Below are positions 26,303 to 35,247 of a DNA stretch of 64,000 bases, piece by piece (position 1 is the first letter of the stretch; the number at the start of each line of letters is the position of its first letter). Position numbers and translations under genes: made by a program. The notes under the pieces were generated by a model. It saw only the letters and a list, made by a program, of their open reading frames with translations. It was not told the DNA's origin and did no database searches. Origin of the DNA: Burkholderiaceae bacterium (GTDB lineage Bacteria; Pseudomonadota; Gammaproteobacteria; Burkholderiales; Burkholderiaceae_C); assembly GCA_024235915.1 (NCBI GenBank), contig JACKLO010000008.1:310001-374000 (forward strand), in the 5' to 3' direction.

Positions 26303-26320
26303 CCCGCCGGTCACGGCGGG
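26303..26320 (-). terminator. Hairpin downstream of the second livF
   Basis: CCCGCC (26303-26308) pairs with GGCGGG (26315-26320). It lies about 40 bases past the livF stop on the minus strand and is followed by only a weak T-rich stretch. The rest of the 211-base gap (26148-26358) shows no gene. Confidence 0.4.
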
Positions 26321-26358
26321 CTTCAAGTCGTCGGCACGGCGTACGCCCGGTGGCGCCG

Positions 26359-27075
26359 TTATTCGCCGAGGTAGGCGGCGCGCACCTTCGGGTCGTTCAG
26401 CAACGCCTTGGCATCGCCGCTCATGGTGACCTCGCCCGAGTCCATCACATAGCCGCGGTTGGCCAGCGCCAGGGCCCGGCTGGCGTTCTGTTCCACCAGC
26501 ATCACGGTGGTGCCGCGCTGGTGGATGTCGTTGACGACCTCGAAGATCTTGTCGACCATGATCGGCGACAGGCCCATCGACGGCTCGTCCAGCAGCAGCA
26601 CCTTGGGCCGCGCCATCAGCGCCCGGCCCATCGCCAGCATCTGCTGCTCGCCGCCGGACATCGTGCCGGCCAGTTGCTTGGCGCGCTCCTTCAGGCGCGG
26701 GAAGATCGCGAAGACCTTGTCGATGTCCACATCGAGCTCGCTGGTGTCGGTGCGCGTGTAGGCGCCCATCTGCAGGTTCTCGACGATGGTCATGCGCGCG
26801 AAGACGCCACGGCCCTCGGGCACCATCACCAGCCCCTGCTTGACGAGATCCCACGCGCCGCGGCCACGGATGGCCTGACCCAGGTACTCGATCTCGCCGG
26901 CGGCCACCGGCTGCACGCCGGTGATGGCCTTGAGCGTCGTCGTCTTGCCGGCGCCGTTGGCGCCGATCAGGCTGACGAGCTCGCCTTCGCGGACCTCGAA
27001 ATCCACGCCCTTGACGGCCTGGATGCCGCCGTAGGCGACCTTCAGGCCGGTGACCTTGAGCAGCGTTGTCGTCAT
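26359..27075 (-). CDS. livF: Branched-chain amino acid ABC transporter ATPase (LivF), second set
   Basis: A 238-residue ATPase. It has Walker A GANGAGKTT, signature MSGGEQQM, Walker B LLLDEPSMGLSP and the end KVRAAYLGE. The MTTTLLKV start at 27075 is taken because the preceding in-frame residues read through the livG gene. It overlaps livG by four bases and is the last gene of a four-gene importer unit. Confidence 0.94.
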   Translation of the reverse strand: MTTTLLKVTGLKVAYGGIQAVKGVDFEVREGELVSLIGANGAGKTTTLKAITGVQPVAAGEIEYLGQAIRGRGAWDLVKQGLVMVPEGRGVFARMTIVENLQMGAYTRTDTSELDVDIDKVFAIFPRLKERAKQLAGTMSGGEQQMLAMGRALMARPKVLLLDEPSMGLSPIMVDKIFEVVNDIHQRGTTVMLVEQNASRALALANRGYVMDSGEVTMSGDAKALLNDPKVRAAYLGE

Positions 27076-27857
27076 GCCGTTGCCTTGTGTCCGGCGCCGA
27101 GGTAGGCCTCGATCACCTGTTCGTTGCGCTGCACCTCCGCCGGCGTGCCCTCGGCGATCGCCTTGCCGTAGTCGAGCACGGTCACCCGGTCGCACAGGCC
27201 CATCACCAGCTTCACGTCGTGCTCGATGAGCAGGATGGTGCGGCCGTCGTTGCGGATGCGGTCGATCAGCTCGCGCAGCACCACCTTCTCGGTGGCGTTC
27301 ATGCCGGCGGCGGGTTCGTCCAGCGCGATCAGCTTGGGGTCGGTGGCCAGGGCGCGGGCGATCTCGAGGCGCCGCTGGTCGCCATAGCTCAGCGTGCGCG
27401 CCTTGTAGTCGGCATAGTGGCCGATGCCCACGTAGTCCAGCAGTTCCTGGGCGCGCTGCGTGATCGCCGCCTCCTCGGCCTTGAACGACGCGGTGCGGAA
27501 GATCGCGCCCACCAGGCCGGAATGCGTGCGCACATGGCGGCCCACCATCACGTTCTCCAGTGCCGTCATCTCGGCGAAGAGGCGGATGTTCTGGAAGGTG
27601 CGCGCGATGCCCTGCTTGGCCACCTGGTGCACGGCCTCGGGCCGGTACGGTGTGCCGCCAAGCTCGAAGCTGCCGCTGTCGGGCGTGTAGAGGCCGGTGA
27701 TGACGTTGAAGAATGTGGTCTTGCCGGCGCCGTTGGGCCCGATCAGGCCGTAGACCTGTCCCTTGCCGATGGTGATGCCAACGTCGGAAAGGGCCTGCAG
27801 GCCGCCAAAGCGCTTGCTGACGCCCTGGACGCGGAGAACGGTTTCACTGCTGCTCAT
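27072..27857 (-). CDS. livG: Branched-chain amino acid ABC transporter ATPase (LivG), second set
   Basis: A 261-residue ATPase. It has Walker A GPNGAGKTT, the LivG motif GIARTFQNIRLF, signature LSYGDQRRLEIARAL and Walker B IALDEPAAGMN. It starts at 27857 (MSSSETVLRV), 13 bases after livM. Its length and motif set are typical of a free-standing LivG, unlike the fused copy in the first importer. Confidence 0.94.
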   Translation of the reverse strand: MSSSETVLRVQGVSKRFGGLQALSDVGITIGKGQVYGLIGPNGAGKTTFFNVITGLYTPDSGSFELGGTPYRPEAVHQVAKQGIARTFQNIRLFAEMTALENVMVGRHVRTHSGLVGAIFRTASFKAEEAAITQRAQELLDYVGIGHYADYKARTLSYGDQRRLEIARALATDPKLIALDEPAAGMNATEKVVLRELIDRIRNDGRTILLIEHDVKLVMGLCDRVTVLDYGKAIAEGTPAEVQRNEQVIEAYLGAGHKATA

Positions 27858-27870
27858 GGTCTTGGCGTCC

Positions 27871-28956
27871 TCAGCGGGTGGGCGTGGGCGCGGCCTTGCC
27901 GTGCTCAGGGCTGGGCCACAGGCCACGCGGGCGCAACAGCATGATGGTGATCATGGCGCTGGCGATCAGCAACTGGCGCAGGATGGCGGCGTCCAGTCGG
28001 CCATCGGTCATCTGCTGCAGCGGGCTGGCGACGTAGCGCAGGATCTCCGGCAGCGCGGCCAGCAGCACCGCGCCGAGGATGACGCCGGGCAGGTGGCCGA
28101 TGCCACCGAGCACCACCATGGCCACGATCATGATGCTTTCCATCAGGCTGAACGACTCCGGCGAGACGAAACCCTGGAAGGCGGCGAACATCGCGCCCGA
28201 CACGCCGCCGAAGGTGGCCCCCATGCCGAAGGCCAGCAGCTTCATGTTGCGCGTGTTGATGCCCATGGCCTTGGCGGCGATCTCGTCCTCGCGGATGGCC
28301 ATCCAGGCGCGGCCGATGCGCGACACCTCCAGCCGGTGACAGATGACGACGCTGACGACCACCAACACCAGGAACAGGTAGTAATACAGCGTCACCGACG
28401 GGATCTCAAAGCCGCCCAGGTTCAGCGGCTTGCCGAAGTCGAAGCCGAGAAAGCGCATCGAGTCGATGCGGTCCAGCCCGCGCGGGCCGTTGGTGATGTT
28501 GACCGGGTGTTCCAGGTTGTTCATGAACACGCGGATGATCTCGCCGAAGCCCAGCGTGACGATGGCCAGGTAGTCGCCCCGCAGCTTGAGCACCGGCGTG
28601 CCCAGCAGCACGCCGGCAATGGCGGCCAGGAACGCCGCCAGCGGCACGATGATCCAGATGGGCGTGTGCAGGCCGTTGGGCAGCAGCTGCGCGATCCACG
28701 GGAAGGTCTCGAACAGGTGCGGGCTGGCCATCAGCGCGAACATGTAGGCGCCAACCGCGTAGAAGGCCACGTAGCCCAGGTCCAGCAGACCGGCGTAGCC
28801 GACCACGATGTTCAGGCCAAGCGCCAGCAGCACATAGAGCAGTGCCAGCGCCATGATGCGCACCGGGCCGGCGCCGAGCTGCTGCACGAACAGCGGCAGC
28901 GCGATCAGCGCCACCGCGGCCAGGAAGAAGACGACGAGCTTGTTGTTCTTCAACAT
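27871..28956 (-). CDS. livM: Branched-chain amino acid ABC transporter permease (LivM), second set
   Basis: A 361-residue membrane protein of about ten helices with the LivM signature LNIVVGYAGLLDLGYVAFYAVGAY (about 61-84). The cytoplasmic loop SRIGRAWMAIREDEIAAKAMGI is also typical. The start at 28956 has an AGGAGGAGAG ribosome-binding site directly upstream. It follows livH by 13 bases. Confidence 0.94.
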   Translation of the reverse strand: MLKNNKLVVFFLAAVALIALPLFVQQLGAGPVRIMALALLYVLLALGLNIVVGYAGLLDLGYVAFYAVGAYMFALMASPHLFETFPWIAQLLPNGLHTPIWIIVPLAAFLAAIAGVLLGTPVLKLRGDYLAIVTLGFGEIIRVFMNNLEHPVNITNGPRGLDRIDSMRFLGFDFGKPLNLGGFEIPSVTLYYYLFLVLVVVSVVICHRLEVSRIGRAWMAIREDEIAAKAMGINTRNMKLLAFGMGATFGGVSGAMFAAFQGFVSPESFSLMESIMIVAMVVLGGIGHLPGVILGAVLLAALPEILRYVASPLQQMTDGRLDAAILRQLLIASAMITIMLLRPRGLWPSPEHGKAAPTPTR

Positions 28957-28969
28957 GGTGCTCTCCTCC

Positions 28970-29893
28970 TCAGGCGCGGTCGGCCACGCGTTCACCCAGC
29001 AGGCCGGAGGGCCGCAGCGTGAGCACCAGGATCAGCGCCACGAAGGCGAAGATGTCGGCATAGTGGCTGCCCAGCACGCCGCCCGTCAGCGGCCCCAGGT
29101 AGCCGGCGCCGAAGACCTCCACCAGCCCCAGCAGCAGCGCCCCCACCACGGCACCCGGCAGGTTGCCGATGCCACCCAGCACAGCCGCGGTGAAAGCCTT
29201 CAGGCCGGGCAGAAACCCCATGCTGTGCTGCACGGTGCCGTAGTTGGCGGCCCACATCACGCCGGCCACCGCGGCCAGCGCGGCGCCGATGACGAAGGTG
29301 GCAGAGATCACCATGTCGGGCCGCACGCCCATCAGCGCGGCCACGCGCGGGTTCTCGGCGGTGGCCCGCATCGCGCGGCCCAGCTTGGTGCGGCTGACCA
29401 TGTAGCTCAGGCCCGCGAGCACGATCGCCGTGGTGACCAGGATCAGCACCTGCGTCACGCTGATCACGGCGCCGGCGATCTCGATGGGCTCGGTGGGCAG
29501 CAGCAGCGGATACGGCTTCGGGTTCGGCTTCCAGATGATCATCGCCAACGTCTGCAGCATCAGGCTCATGCCCATGGCGGTGATCAGCGGCGCCAAGCGC
29601 GGCGCATTGCGCAGCGGGCGATACGCCACCTTCTCGATGCTGAAGTTCAGCACCGAACAGACGACGATGGCGCACAAGGTGCCGATGAGGATCAGCAGCC
29701 AGCCGGGCATGCCGCTGGCGGCGAGCACGGAGATCACGGTCCAGCTGGTCAGTGCGCCGACCATCATCACCTCGCCGTGGGCGAAGTTGATGAGGCCGAT
29801 GATGCCGTAGACCATGGTGTAGCCCAGGGCCACCAGGGCGTACATGCTGCCGAGCACCAGCCCGTTGATGAGCTGCTGGATGAAGATGTCCAT
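28970..29893 (-). CDS. livH: Branched-chain amino acid ABC transporter permease (LivH), second set
   Basis: A 307-residue permease. The start MDIFIQQLINGLVLGSMYAL, the GLINFAHGEVMMVGA motif and the RATAENPRVAALMG loop are textbook LivH. It is the first gene of a livHMGF unit with no substrate-binding protein gene beside it. A binding protein encoded elsewhere, or LivK of the first importer, may serve it. Confidence 0.94.
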   Translation of the reverse strand: MDIFIQQLINGLVLGSMYALVALGYTMVYGIIGLINFAHGEVMMVGALTSWTVISVLAASGMPGWLLILIGTLCAIVVCSVLNFSIEKVAYRPLRNAPRLAPLITAMGMSLMLQTLAMIIWKPNPKPYPLLLPTEPIEIAGAVISVTQVLILVTTAIVLAGLSYMVSRTKLGRAMRATAENPRVAALMGVRPDMVISATFVIGAALAAVAGVMWAANYGTVQHSMGFLPGLKAFTAAVLGGIGNLPGAVVGALLLGLVEVFGAGYLGPLTGGVLGSHYADIFAFVALILVLTLRPSGLLGERVADRA

Positions 29894-29968
29894 TCGGGGG
29901 GTCTCCGGTTGTCGCGCCTTGCCGACGTCACCCGTAGCAAGAAGCCGGCCTCGCAGGGGCCGCGCGCA

Positions 29969-29992
29969 TTGTAGGTTTGCACCACACTGGTG
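29969..29992 (-). promoter_or_regulatory. Promoter region of livHMGF with short inverted repeat
   Basis: On the minus strand TACAAT (29969-29974) lies about 75 bases before livH. Just upstream of it is CACCA-CAC-TGGTG (29980-29992), a short inverted repeat in the spacer or -35 position that could be an operator. The -35 hexamer itself is poor. Confidence 0.4.
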
Positions 29993-30046
29993 ATTTGTGG
30001 GAGTTTCCCGCCACCTCCCCGCAGGATCCTCGGCCAGAGGCCACGA

Positions 30047-31381
30047 TCACCCGCGCTTGTTCGCTTCGTCGTCGCGTGCGCGCAGCGTGGCCAGCTTCTC
30101 GGCGATGCGCTGTTCCAGCCCGCGGGGCACCGGCTGGTACAGCCGCTGAGGCGCCAGACCTTCGGGCCAATAGTTCTCGCCGGCGGCGTAGCCGTCGGCC
30201 TCGTCGTGCGCGTAGCGGTAGCCGGCGCTGAAGCCCAGGTCCTTCATCAGCCGCGTCGGCGCATTGCGCAGGTGCGGCGGCACCGGGCGGGTGCCGTCCT
30301 GCTTGACGAAGGCCCGCATCGCGTTCCAGGCCGTGTAGACGGCATTCGACTTCGGCGCCACCGCCAGGTAGACCACGGCCTGGGCCAGCGCCAGTTCACC
30401 TTCGGGTGAACCCAGGCGCTCGTAGACCTCGGCCGCCTGCAGCGCCAGCTGCAGGCCACGGGGATCGGCCAGGCCGATGTCCTCGCTGGCCATGCGCAGC
30501 ACGCGGCGCGCCACGTAGCGCGGGTCGACGCCGCCATCGAGCATGCGCGCCAGCCAGTACAGCGCGGCATCGGGGTCGCTGCCACGAACGCTCTTGTGCA
30601 GCGCGCTGATCGCGTCGTAGAACTGGTCGCCGCCCTTGTCGTAGCGGCGCAGCATCTCGCCGAGCGCCGATTCAAGCAGCGGCTCGTCGAGTTCGGCGCG
30701 CTCGCCGGCCAGCGACACCAGGTTCTCGAAGGCGTTGAGCAGCCGGCGCGCGTCGCCGTCTGCAAAGGCGATCAAGCGGGTGCGGGCGGCTTCCGAGAGC
30801 GGTGGCGCCTGCAGCAGCGTGCCGGCCCGGGCCAGCAGCTGCACCATGTCCTGAGCTTCGAGCGACTTCAGCACGTGCACCGTCGCCCGCGACAGCAGCG
30901 CCGAGTTGACCTCGAAGGACGGGTTTTCGGTGGTCGCGCCGATGAACAGGAACAGCCCCGATTCCACGTGCGGCAGGAAGGCATCCTGCTGTGCCTTGTT
31001 GAAGCGGTGCACCTCGTCGACGAAGACCACGGTGCGCCGGCCCTGCGCGCGCGCCAGCTCGGCACGCTGCACCGCGTCGCGGATCTCCTTCACACCGGCC
31101 AGCACGGCACTGAGCACGATGAACTGGGCATCGCTGGCCTGCGCCACCAGGCGCGCCAGCGTGGTCTTGCCCACCCCCGGCGGACCCCAGAGGATCATGG
31201 AGTGCAGTCGTCCCGCTGACAGCGCCGCGTGCAGCGGTCTACCCGGCGACAGCAGGTGGCGCTGGCCGATGACCTCGGACAGCTGGGCCGGGCGCAGGCG
31301 TTCGGCCAGCGGGGCGTCCGCCGGCGCGCCGGCGGCTGCCTGGCCGGGTTCGGCCGGGTCCACGCCGAACAGGTCGTCCAC
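30047..31381 (-). CDS. rarA: Replication-associated recombination protein A (RarA/MgsA), AAA+ ATPase
   Basis: A 444-residue AAA+ ATPase of the RarA/WRNIP1 family that acts at stalled replication forks. It has Walker A GPPGVGKTT (66-74) and Walker B VVFVDEVHRFNK. The sensor region is GATTENPSFEVNSALLSR, and a C-terminal tetramerisation domain with VYLAVAPKSNAVYTAW is present. The GTG start is at 31381, six bases after the lolA stop. The ftsK-lolA-rarA order is widely conserved in beta- and gammaproteobacteria. Confidence 0.96.
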   Translation of the reverse strand: MDDLFGVDPAEPGQAAAGAPADAPLAERLRPAQLSEVIGQRHLLSPGRPLHAALSAGRLHSMILWGPPGVGKTTLARLVAQASDAQFIVLSAVLAGVKEIRDAVQRAELARAQGRRTVVFVDEVHRFNKAQQDAFLPHVESGLFLFIGATTENPSFEVNSALLSRATVHVLKSLEAQDMVQLLARAGTLLQAPPLSEAARTRLIAFADGDARRLLNAFENLVSLAGERAELDEPLLESALGEMLRRYDKGGDQFYDAISALHKSVRGSDPDAALYWLARMLDGGVDPRYVARRVLRMASEDIGLADPRGLQLALQAAEVYERLGSPEGELALAQAVVYLAVAPKSNAVYTAWNAMRAFVKQDGTRPVPPHLRNAPTRLMKDLGFSAGYRYAHDEADGYAAGENYWPEGLAPQRLYQPVPRGLEQRIAEKLATLRARDDEANKRG

Positions 31382-31387
31382 GGGTGG

Positions 31388-32011
31388 CTACTGTTCCAGC
31401 ACGTCGGCGCCGGGTGGTGGCACGAAGCGGAAACGCTCCGGCGCCAGCGTCGGATTCGCGGTCAGGCCTTGCAGCGTGAGCACGGTGCGCTGGCCAAAAC
31501 GGTCGAGGATCTCCACCGCCTGCAGCGCCTGGCCCTTGAAGCCCACGGCCATCCACTGGAAGCCGCTGTCGGCCGCCTTCGGCGTCGCCCGCACCCAGGA
31601 CAGGCCATCCCGGTCCGGCTGCGCGGCCAGCGTGAAGTCACGCGCCAGGTCTTCTCCGGCCAGCAGCGCAGCGGGTGTGGCGCCCAGTGCCTTGTCGACG
31701 CGGCGTACCGTGACCTGGTTCAGGTCCGGGTCGTGCATCCACAGCGTGCGGCCATCGGACACCAGCGTCTGCGTATAGGGCTTGCTGTAGTCGAAGCGGA
31801 AACGGTCGGGTCGCGCGAAGTCGAATCGCCCGCTGGAGGTTTTCGCGCGCGTGCCGTCGGCCGGCGTGACCACCTGCGTGAACTCGGCGCTGCCGCTGCG
31901 TGTATTGCGGACGAAGTCCTGCAGCGCGGCCACGGCATCAGCCCGGGCACCGAGCGCGGCACCAGCCAGCAGAGCCGCCACGGCAGCACGGCAAATGAAT
32001 GAAAGTTTCAT
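31388..32011 (-). CDS. lolA: Outer-membrane lipoprotein carrier protein LolA
   Basis: A periplasmic chaperone that carries lipoproteins from LolCDE to the outer membrane. The 207 residues include a signal peptide ending at GARADA, then the LolA start LQDFVRNTRSGSAEFTQVV and the conserved PDRFRFDYSKPY and LWMHDPDLNQVTVR strands. It overlaps ftsK by four bases and precedes rarA by six, consistent with one transcript. Confidence 0.95.
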   Translation of the reverse strand: MKLSFICRAAVAALLAGAALGARADAVAALQDFVRNTRSGSAEFTQVVTPADGTRAKTSSGRFDFARPDRFRFDYSKPYTQTLVSDGRTLWMHDPDLNQVTVRRVDKALGATPAALLAGEDLARDFTLAAQPDRDGLSWVRATPKAADSGFQWMAVGFKGQALQAVEILDRFGQRTVLTLQGLTANPTLAPERFRFVPPPGADVLEQ

Positions 32012-34311
32012 GCCCCTTCGTCCCGCTTGGGCACGATCAGTTCCCGGCTGCCATTGGTCTGCATGGACCCGACCAGCCCGCTCTTCTCCATCTGCTCCAG
32101 CAGCCGCGCGGCGCGGTTGTAGCCGATGCGCAGGTGGCGCTGCACCAGCGAGATGCTCGCCTTGCGGTGTTGCAGCACGATGGCCACGGCCTGGTCGTAC
32201 ATGGCGTCGCTCTCGCCATCGACGGCGCCGCCGCCAATGCCTTGCAGGCCGCCCTCGCCTTCGCCGCCCTCGAGGCCCCCTTCGAGGATGCCGTCGATGT
32301 AGTTGGGCTCGCCGCCCTGCGCCTTCAGGTACTCCACGACACGGTGCACCTCGTCGTCGCTGACGAAGGCACCGTGCACGCGCGTCGGCACACCCATGCC
32401 GGGCGCGAGGTAGAGCATGTCGCCCTGGCCCAGCAGCGCCTCGGCGCCCATCTGGTCGAGGATGGTGCGGCTGTCGATCTTGCTGCTGACCTGGAAGCTC
32501 AACCGGGTGGGGATGTTGGCCTTGATGAGGCCGGTGATCACGTCCACGCTGGGCCGCTGCGTGGCCAGCACCAGGTGGATGCCGGCAGCCCGCGCCTTCT
32601 GCGCCAGGCGGGCGATCAGTTCCTCGATCTTCTTGCCGACCACCATCATCAGGTCGGCCAGTTCGTCGATCACGACCACGATGTGCGGCAGGCGCTCCAG
32701 TGGCTCGGGCTCCTCCGGCGTCAGGCTGAAGGGGTTGCCGATCTTCTCGCCGCGGGCCGTGGCCTCCTCGATCTTACGGTTGTAGCCGCTGAGCTGGCGC
32801 ACGCCGAGCTTGCTCATCAGCTTGTAGCGCCGCTCCATCTCACCGACGCACCAGTTCAGCGCGTTGCCAGCCTGCTTCATGTCGGTGACCACCGGCGCCA
32901 GCAGGTGCGGAATGCCCTCGTAGACGCTCATCTCCAGCATCTTGGGGTCGATGAGGATCAGCCGCACGTCGCGCGCCTCGGCCTTGTAGAGCAGGCTGAG
33001 GATCATCGCGTTGATGCCCACCGACTTGCCCGAACCGGTGGTGCCGGCCACCAGGCAGTGCGGCATCTTGGCCAGGTCGGCCACCACCGGGTTGCCGACA
33101 ATGTCCTTGCCCAGGCCCATGGTCAGCATGGACTGCGCGTCGTTGTAGACCTGGGAGCCCAGGATCTCGGCCAGGCGGATGGTCTGCCGGCGCGCGTTGG
33201 GCAGTTCCAGCGCCATGTAGTTCTTGCCCGGCACCACCTCGACCACGCGGATGCTGACCAGCGACAGGCTGCGCGCCAGGTCCTTGGCCAGGTTGACCAC
33301 CTGCGAGCCCTTGACGCCGGTGGCCGGCTCGATCTCGTACCGGGTGATCACCGGGCCCGGGCTGGCCGCCACCACACGCACCTCGACGCCGAAGTCCTTG
33401 AGCTTCTTCTCGATCAGCCGGCTGGTCATCTCCAGCGTCTCGGGCGTCACGCTTTCCTGGCGACCTGGGGCGGCATCCAGCAGGTCCACCTGCGGCAAGC
33501 GCGTGTCGGCCAGTTCCACGAACAGCGGCTTCTGGCGTTCCTTGGCGATGCGCTCCGACTTCGGCACCTCCAGCACCGGCGGTTCGATGACGATGGGCGG
33601 GTGTTCCGGCAGGTCCAGCCGCACCTCGTCGGCCACCTGCTCACGCTCCTTGGTCAGCTGCTGGGCGATGCGGCGGTCCTCGGCCACTTCCGCCTTGGCC
33701 TCGCGGCGGTCCCGCCAGGTGTCGATCCAGGTGCCCAGGGTGTCGGCTGCCTGCAACCAGGAAAAGCGAAGCGCCAGCGCACTGCCCATGACCAAGGCAG
33801 CGATCCACAGCACACCGGACCCGGCGAATCCCAGCCAGGTCATCGACAGCGGGCCCAGCGTGTAGCCCAGCACGCCGCCGGCATGCCCCGGCAGCGCACC
33901 TTCCCAGTGGTACATGCGGGTCCATTCCAGCGCGCAGCTGGCGGCCAGCAGCAGCACGGTACCGAACCACACGCCCGGGTGCGGCTGGGCCGATTCATCG
34001 CCACGCAGGTGCCGCGCCAGCGCCGACAGCCAGCTGCGCGCCGTGATGGGCAACCACCACCAGGCAGAGAAACCGAACAGGAAGTAGGCAATGTCGCTGG
34101 CCCAGGCGCCCAGGCGACCCGCCAGGTTGTGCAGCGGCGCACCTTCGCCGGATGTGGTGAAGGCGGCGTCGGCAGGGTCGTGCGTGGCCAGGGCCAGCAG
34201 CGCCAGCAACCACAGCACGGCGCCGGCAGCCAGCCAGACGCGGCGACGCCAGGCGACCGGCGTACCGGCCGCAGGCGATTCGCCGCTCAGCGAACCGAGG
34301 GGAAAACTCAT
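32008..34311 (-). CDS. ftsK: DNA translocase FtsK
   Basis: A septal DNA pump that resolves chromosome dimers with XerCD. The 767 residues contain four N-terminal membrane helices (to about residue 190), a short charged linker and the motor domain with Walker A AGTTGSGKSVGIN and Walker B VVVIDELADLMM. A C-terminal gamma winged helix (about 700-765) with the conserved HLRIGYNRAARLLEQME recognises KOPS. The linker is short, as in SpoIIIE-like FtsK. The start at 34311 (MSFPLGSLSG) is chosen over open-frame upstream codons. Confidence 0.96.
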   Translation of the reverse strand: MSFPLGSLSGESPAAGTPVAWRRRVWLAAGAVLWLLALLALATHDPADAAFTTSGEGAPLHNLAGRLGAWASDIAYFLFGFSAWWWLPITARSWLSALARHLRGDESAQPHPGVWFGTVLLLAASCALEWTRMYHWEGALPGHAGGVLGYTLGPLSMTWLGFAGSGVLWIAALVMGSALALRFSWLQAADTLGTWIDTWRDRREAKAEVAEDRRIAQQLTKEREQVADEVRLDLPEHPPIVIEPPVLEVPKSERIAKERQKPLFVELADTRLPQVDLLDAAPGRQESVTPETLEMTSRLIEKKLKDFGVEVRVVAASPGPVITRYEIEPATGVKGSQVVNLAKDLARSLSLVSIRVVEVVPGKNYMALELPNARRQTIRLAEILGSQVYNDAQSMLTMGLGKDIVGNPVVADLAKMPHCLVAGTTGSGKSVGINAMILSLLYKAEARDVRLILIDPKMLEMSVYEGIPHLLAPVVTDMKQAGNALNWCVGEMERRYKLMSKLGVRQLSGYNRKIEEATARGEKIGNPFSLTPEEPEPLERLPHIVVVIDELADLMMVVGKKIEELIARLAQKARAAGIHLVLATQRPSVDVITGLIKANIPTRLSFQVSSKIDSRTILDQMGAEALLGQGDMLYLAPGMGVPTRVHGAFVSDDEVHRVVEYLKAQGGEPNYIDGILEGGLEGGEGEGGLQGIGGGAVDGESDAMYDQAVAIVLQHRKASISLVQRHLRIGYNRAARLLEQMEKSGLVGSMQTNGSRELIVPKRDEGA

Positions 34312-34387
34312 GCCAGGGATTGTGGCCGAAGCCCGGCCCGCGCCAGACATCCACCGCAGCGGGCTGCGCCGGGCGGCGCCGCCGGGG

Positions 34388-35059
34388 TCACTCGTTCTGC
34401 AACCGTTCCTTGATGACCACGAAGCCGTTTTCCTGCGTCTCGATGACGCCACGCTCCTCGAGGTCCTTCATCACGCGGCTGACCATCTCGCGCGAAGCGC
34501 CCACCACCTTGGCCATGTCCTGGCGGCTGACCTTGTGGCGGATGATCTGCACGCCGTCGGCGTCGGTCTCGGCCATGTCAAGCAGTGTGCGGGCGACGCG
34601 GCCGTAGACATCCAGCAGGGCCAGGCTCTCGATCTGGCGGTCGGCGTTGCGCAGCCGGCGCACCAGACCGCGCAGGATGGCGTACGAGAGGCTGGAATGT
34701 TCCGGCAGGCAGCGCTGGAAGTCGGCGCGCTGCAGCACCAGCATGTCGGTCTGGATCTCGGCGCGCACGGTGGCGCTGTGCGGCTCGTTGTCGATGAGGC
34801 TCATCTCGCCGACGTAGTCACCCGATTCGAGCACCGCCAGGATGACTTCCCGGCCGCGTGAGTCAGAGGTCAGCACCCGGGCCCGGCCGTTGAGCAGGAT
34901 GAACAGCGCATTGCTCTTGCGCCCCTGCTCCACCACCAGTTCACCACGGCGGAAGCGCCGCTTGACCACACTGTCGGCGATCGCCTGTGCCTGGTCGGCC
35001 GTCAGCATCGAGAACAGCGGCACGCGCCGGATCAGGTCCAGGTTGGACAACATCGACAT
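34388..35059 (-). CDS. Crp/Fnr-family transcriptional regulator
   Basis: A 223-residue regulator with an N-terminal cyclic-nucleotide-binding-type beta barrel (about 20-130), a dimerisation helix, and a C-terminal winged HTH of the form SRQDMAKVVGASREMVSRVM. No Fnr-type cysteine cluster is visible, so oxygen sensing through an Fe-S cluster is unlikely. The effector is unknown. It is divergent from trxB and lies upstream of ftsK on the same strand, with a 76-base gap. Confidence 0.9.
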   Translation of the reverse strand: MSMLSNLDLIRRVPLFSMLTADQAQAIADSVVKRRFRRGELVVEQGRKSNALFILLNGRARVLTSDSRGREVILAVLESGDYVGEMSLIDNEPHSATVRAEIQTDMLVLQRADFQRCLPEHSSLSYAILRGLVRRLRNADRQIESLALLDVYGRVARTLLDMAETDADGVQIIRHKVSRQDMAKVVGASREMVSRVMKDLEERGVIETQENGFVVIKERLQNE

Positions 35060-35247
35060 GCAGGGAACCTCCAGTGTTGTTGTGTCTGCGGTTGTAGTCG
35101 GCCCTGCCGTGATGCATGGCGCGGAACAGCCGGCCTAAAATCGACCTATTGTGCCCATAGCGTGGCTTGCCACCATCCGGGCACACCTCCAGCTAGGCTC
35201 AGGCGTCTCCACGGCGCCACGAACGCCCTTTGCAAAGCACCTCACCC
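35060..35247. promoter_or_regulatory. Divergent promoter region, crp-like gene and trxB
   Basis: A 188-base gap between divergent genes with no coding signal. On the plus strand TAAAAT (35136-35141) is a plausible -10 for trxB. On the minus strand TACAAC about 30 bases before the regulator start is a weaker -10. No clear CRP-type palindrome is seen. Confidence 0.4.

Noticed and set aside
31999..34413. Long plus-strand open frame opposite ftsK
   Set aside because: Shadow of FtsK; the translated sequence is dominated by His, Gln, Ala and Leu without any motif.
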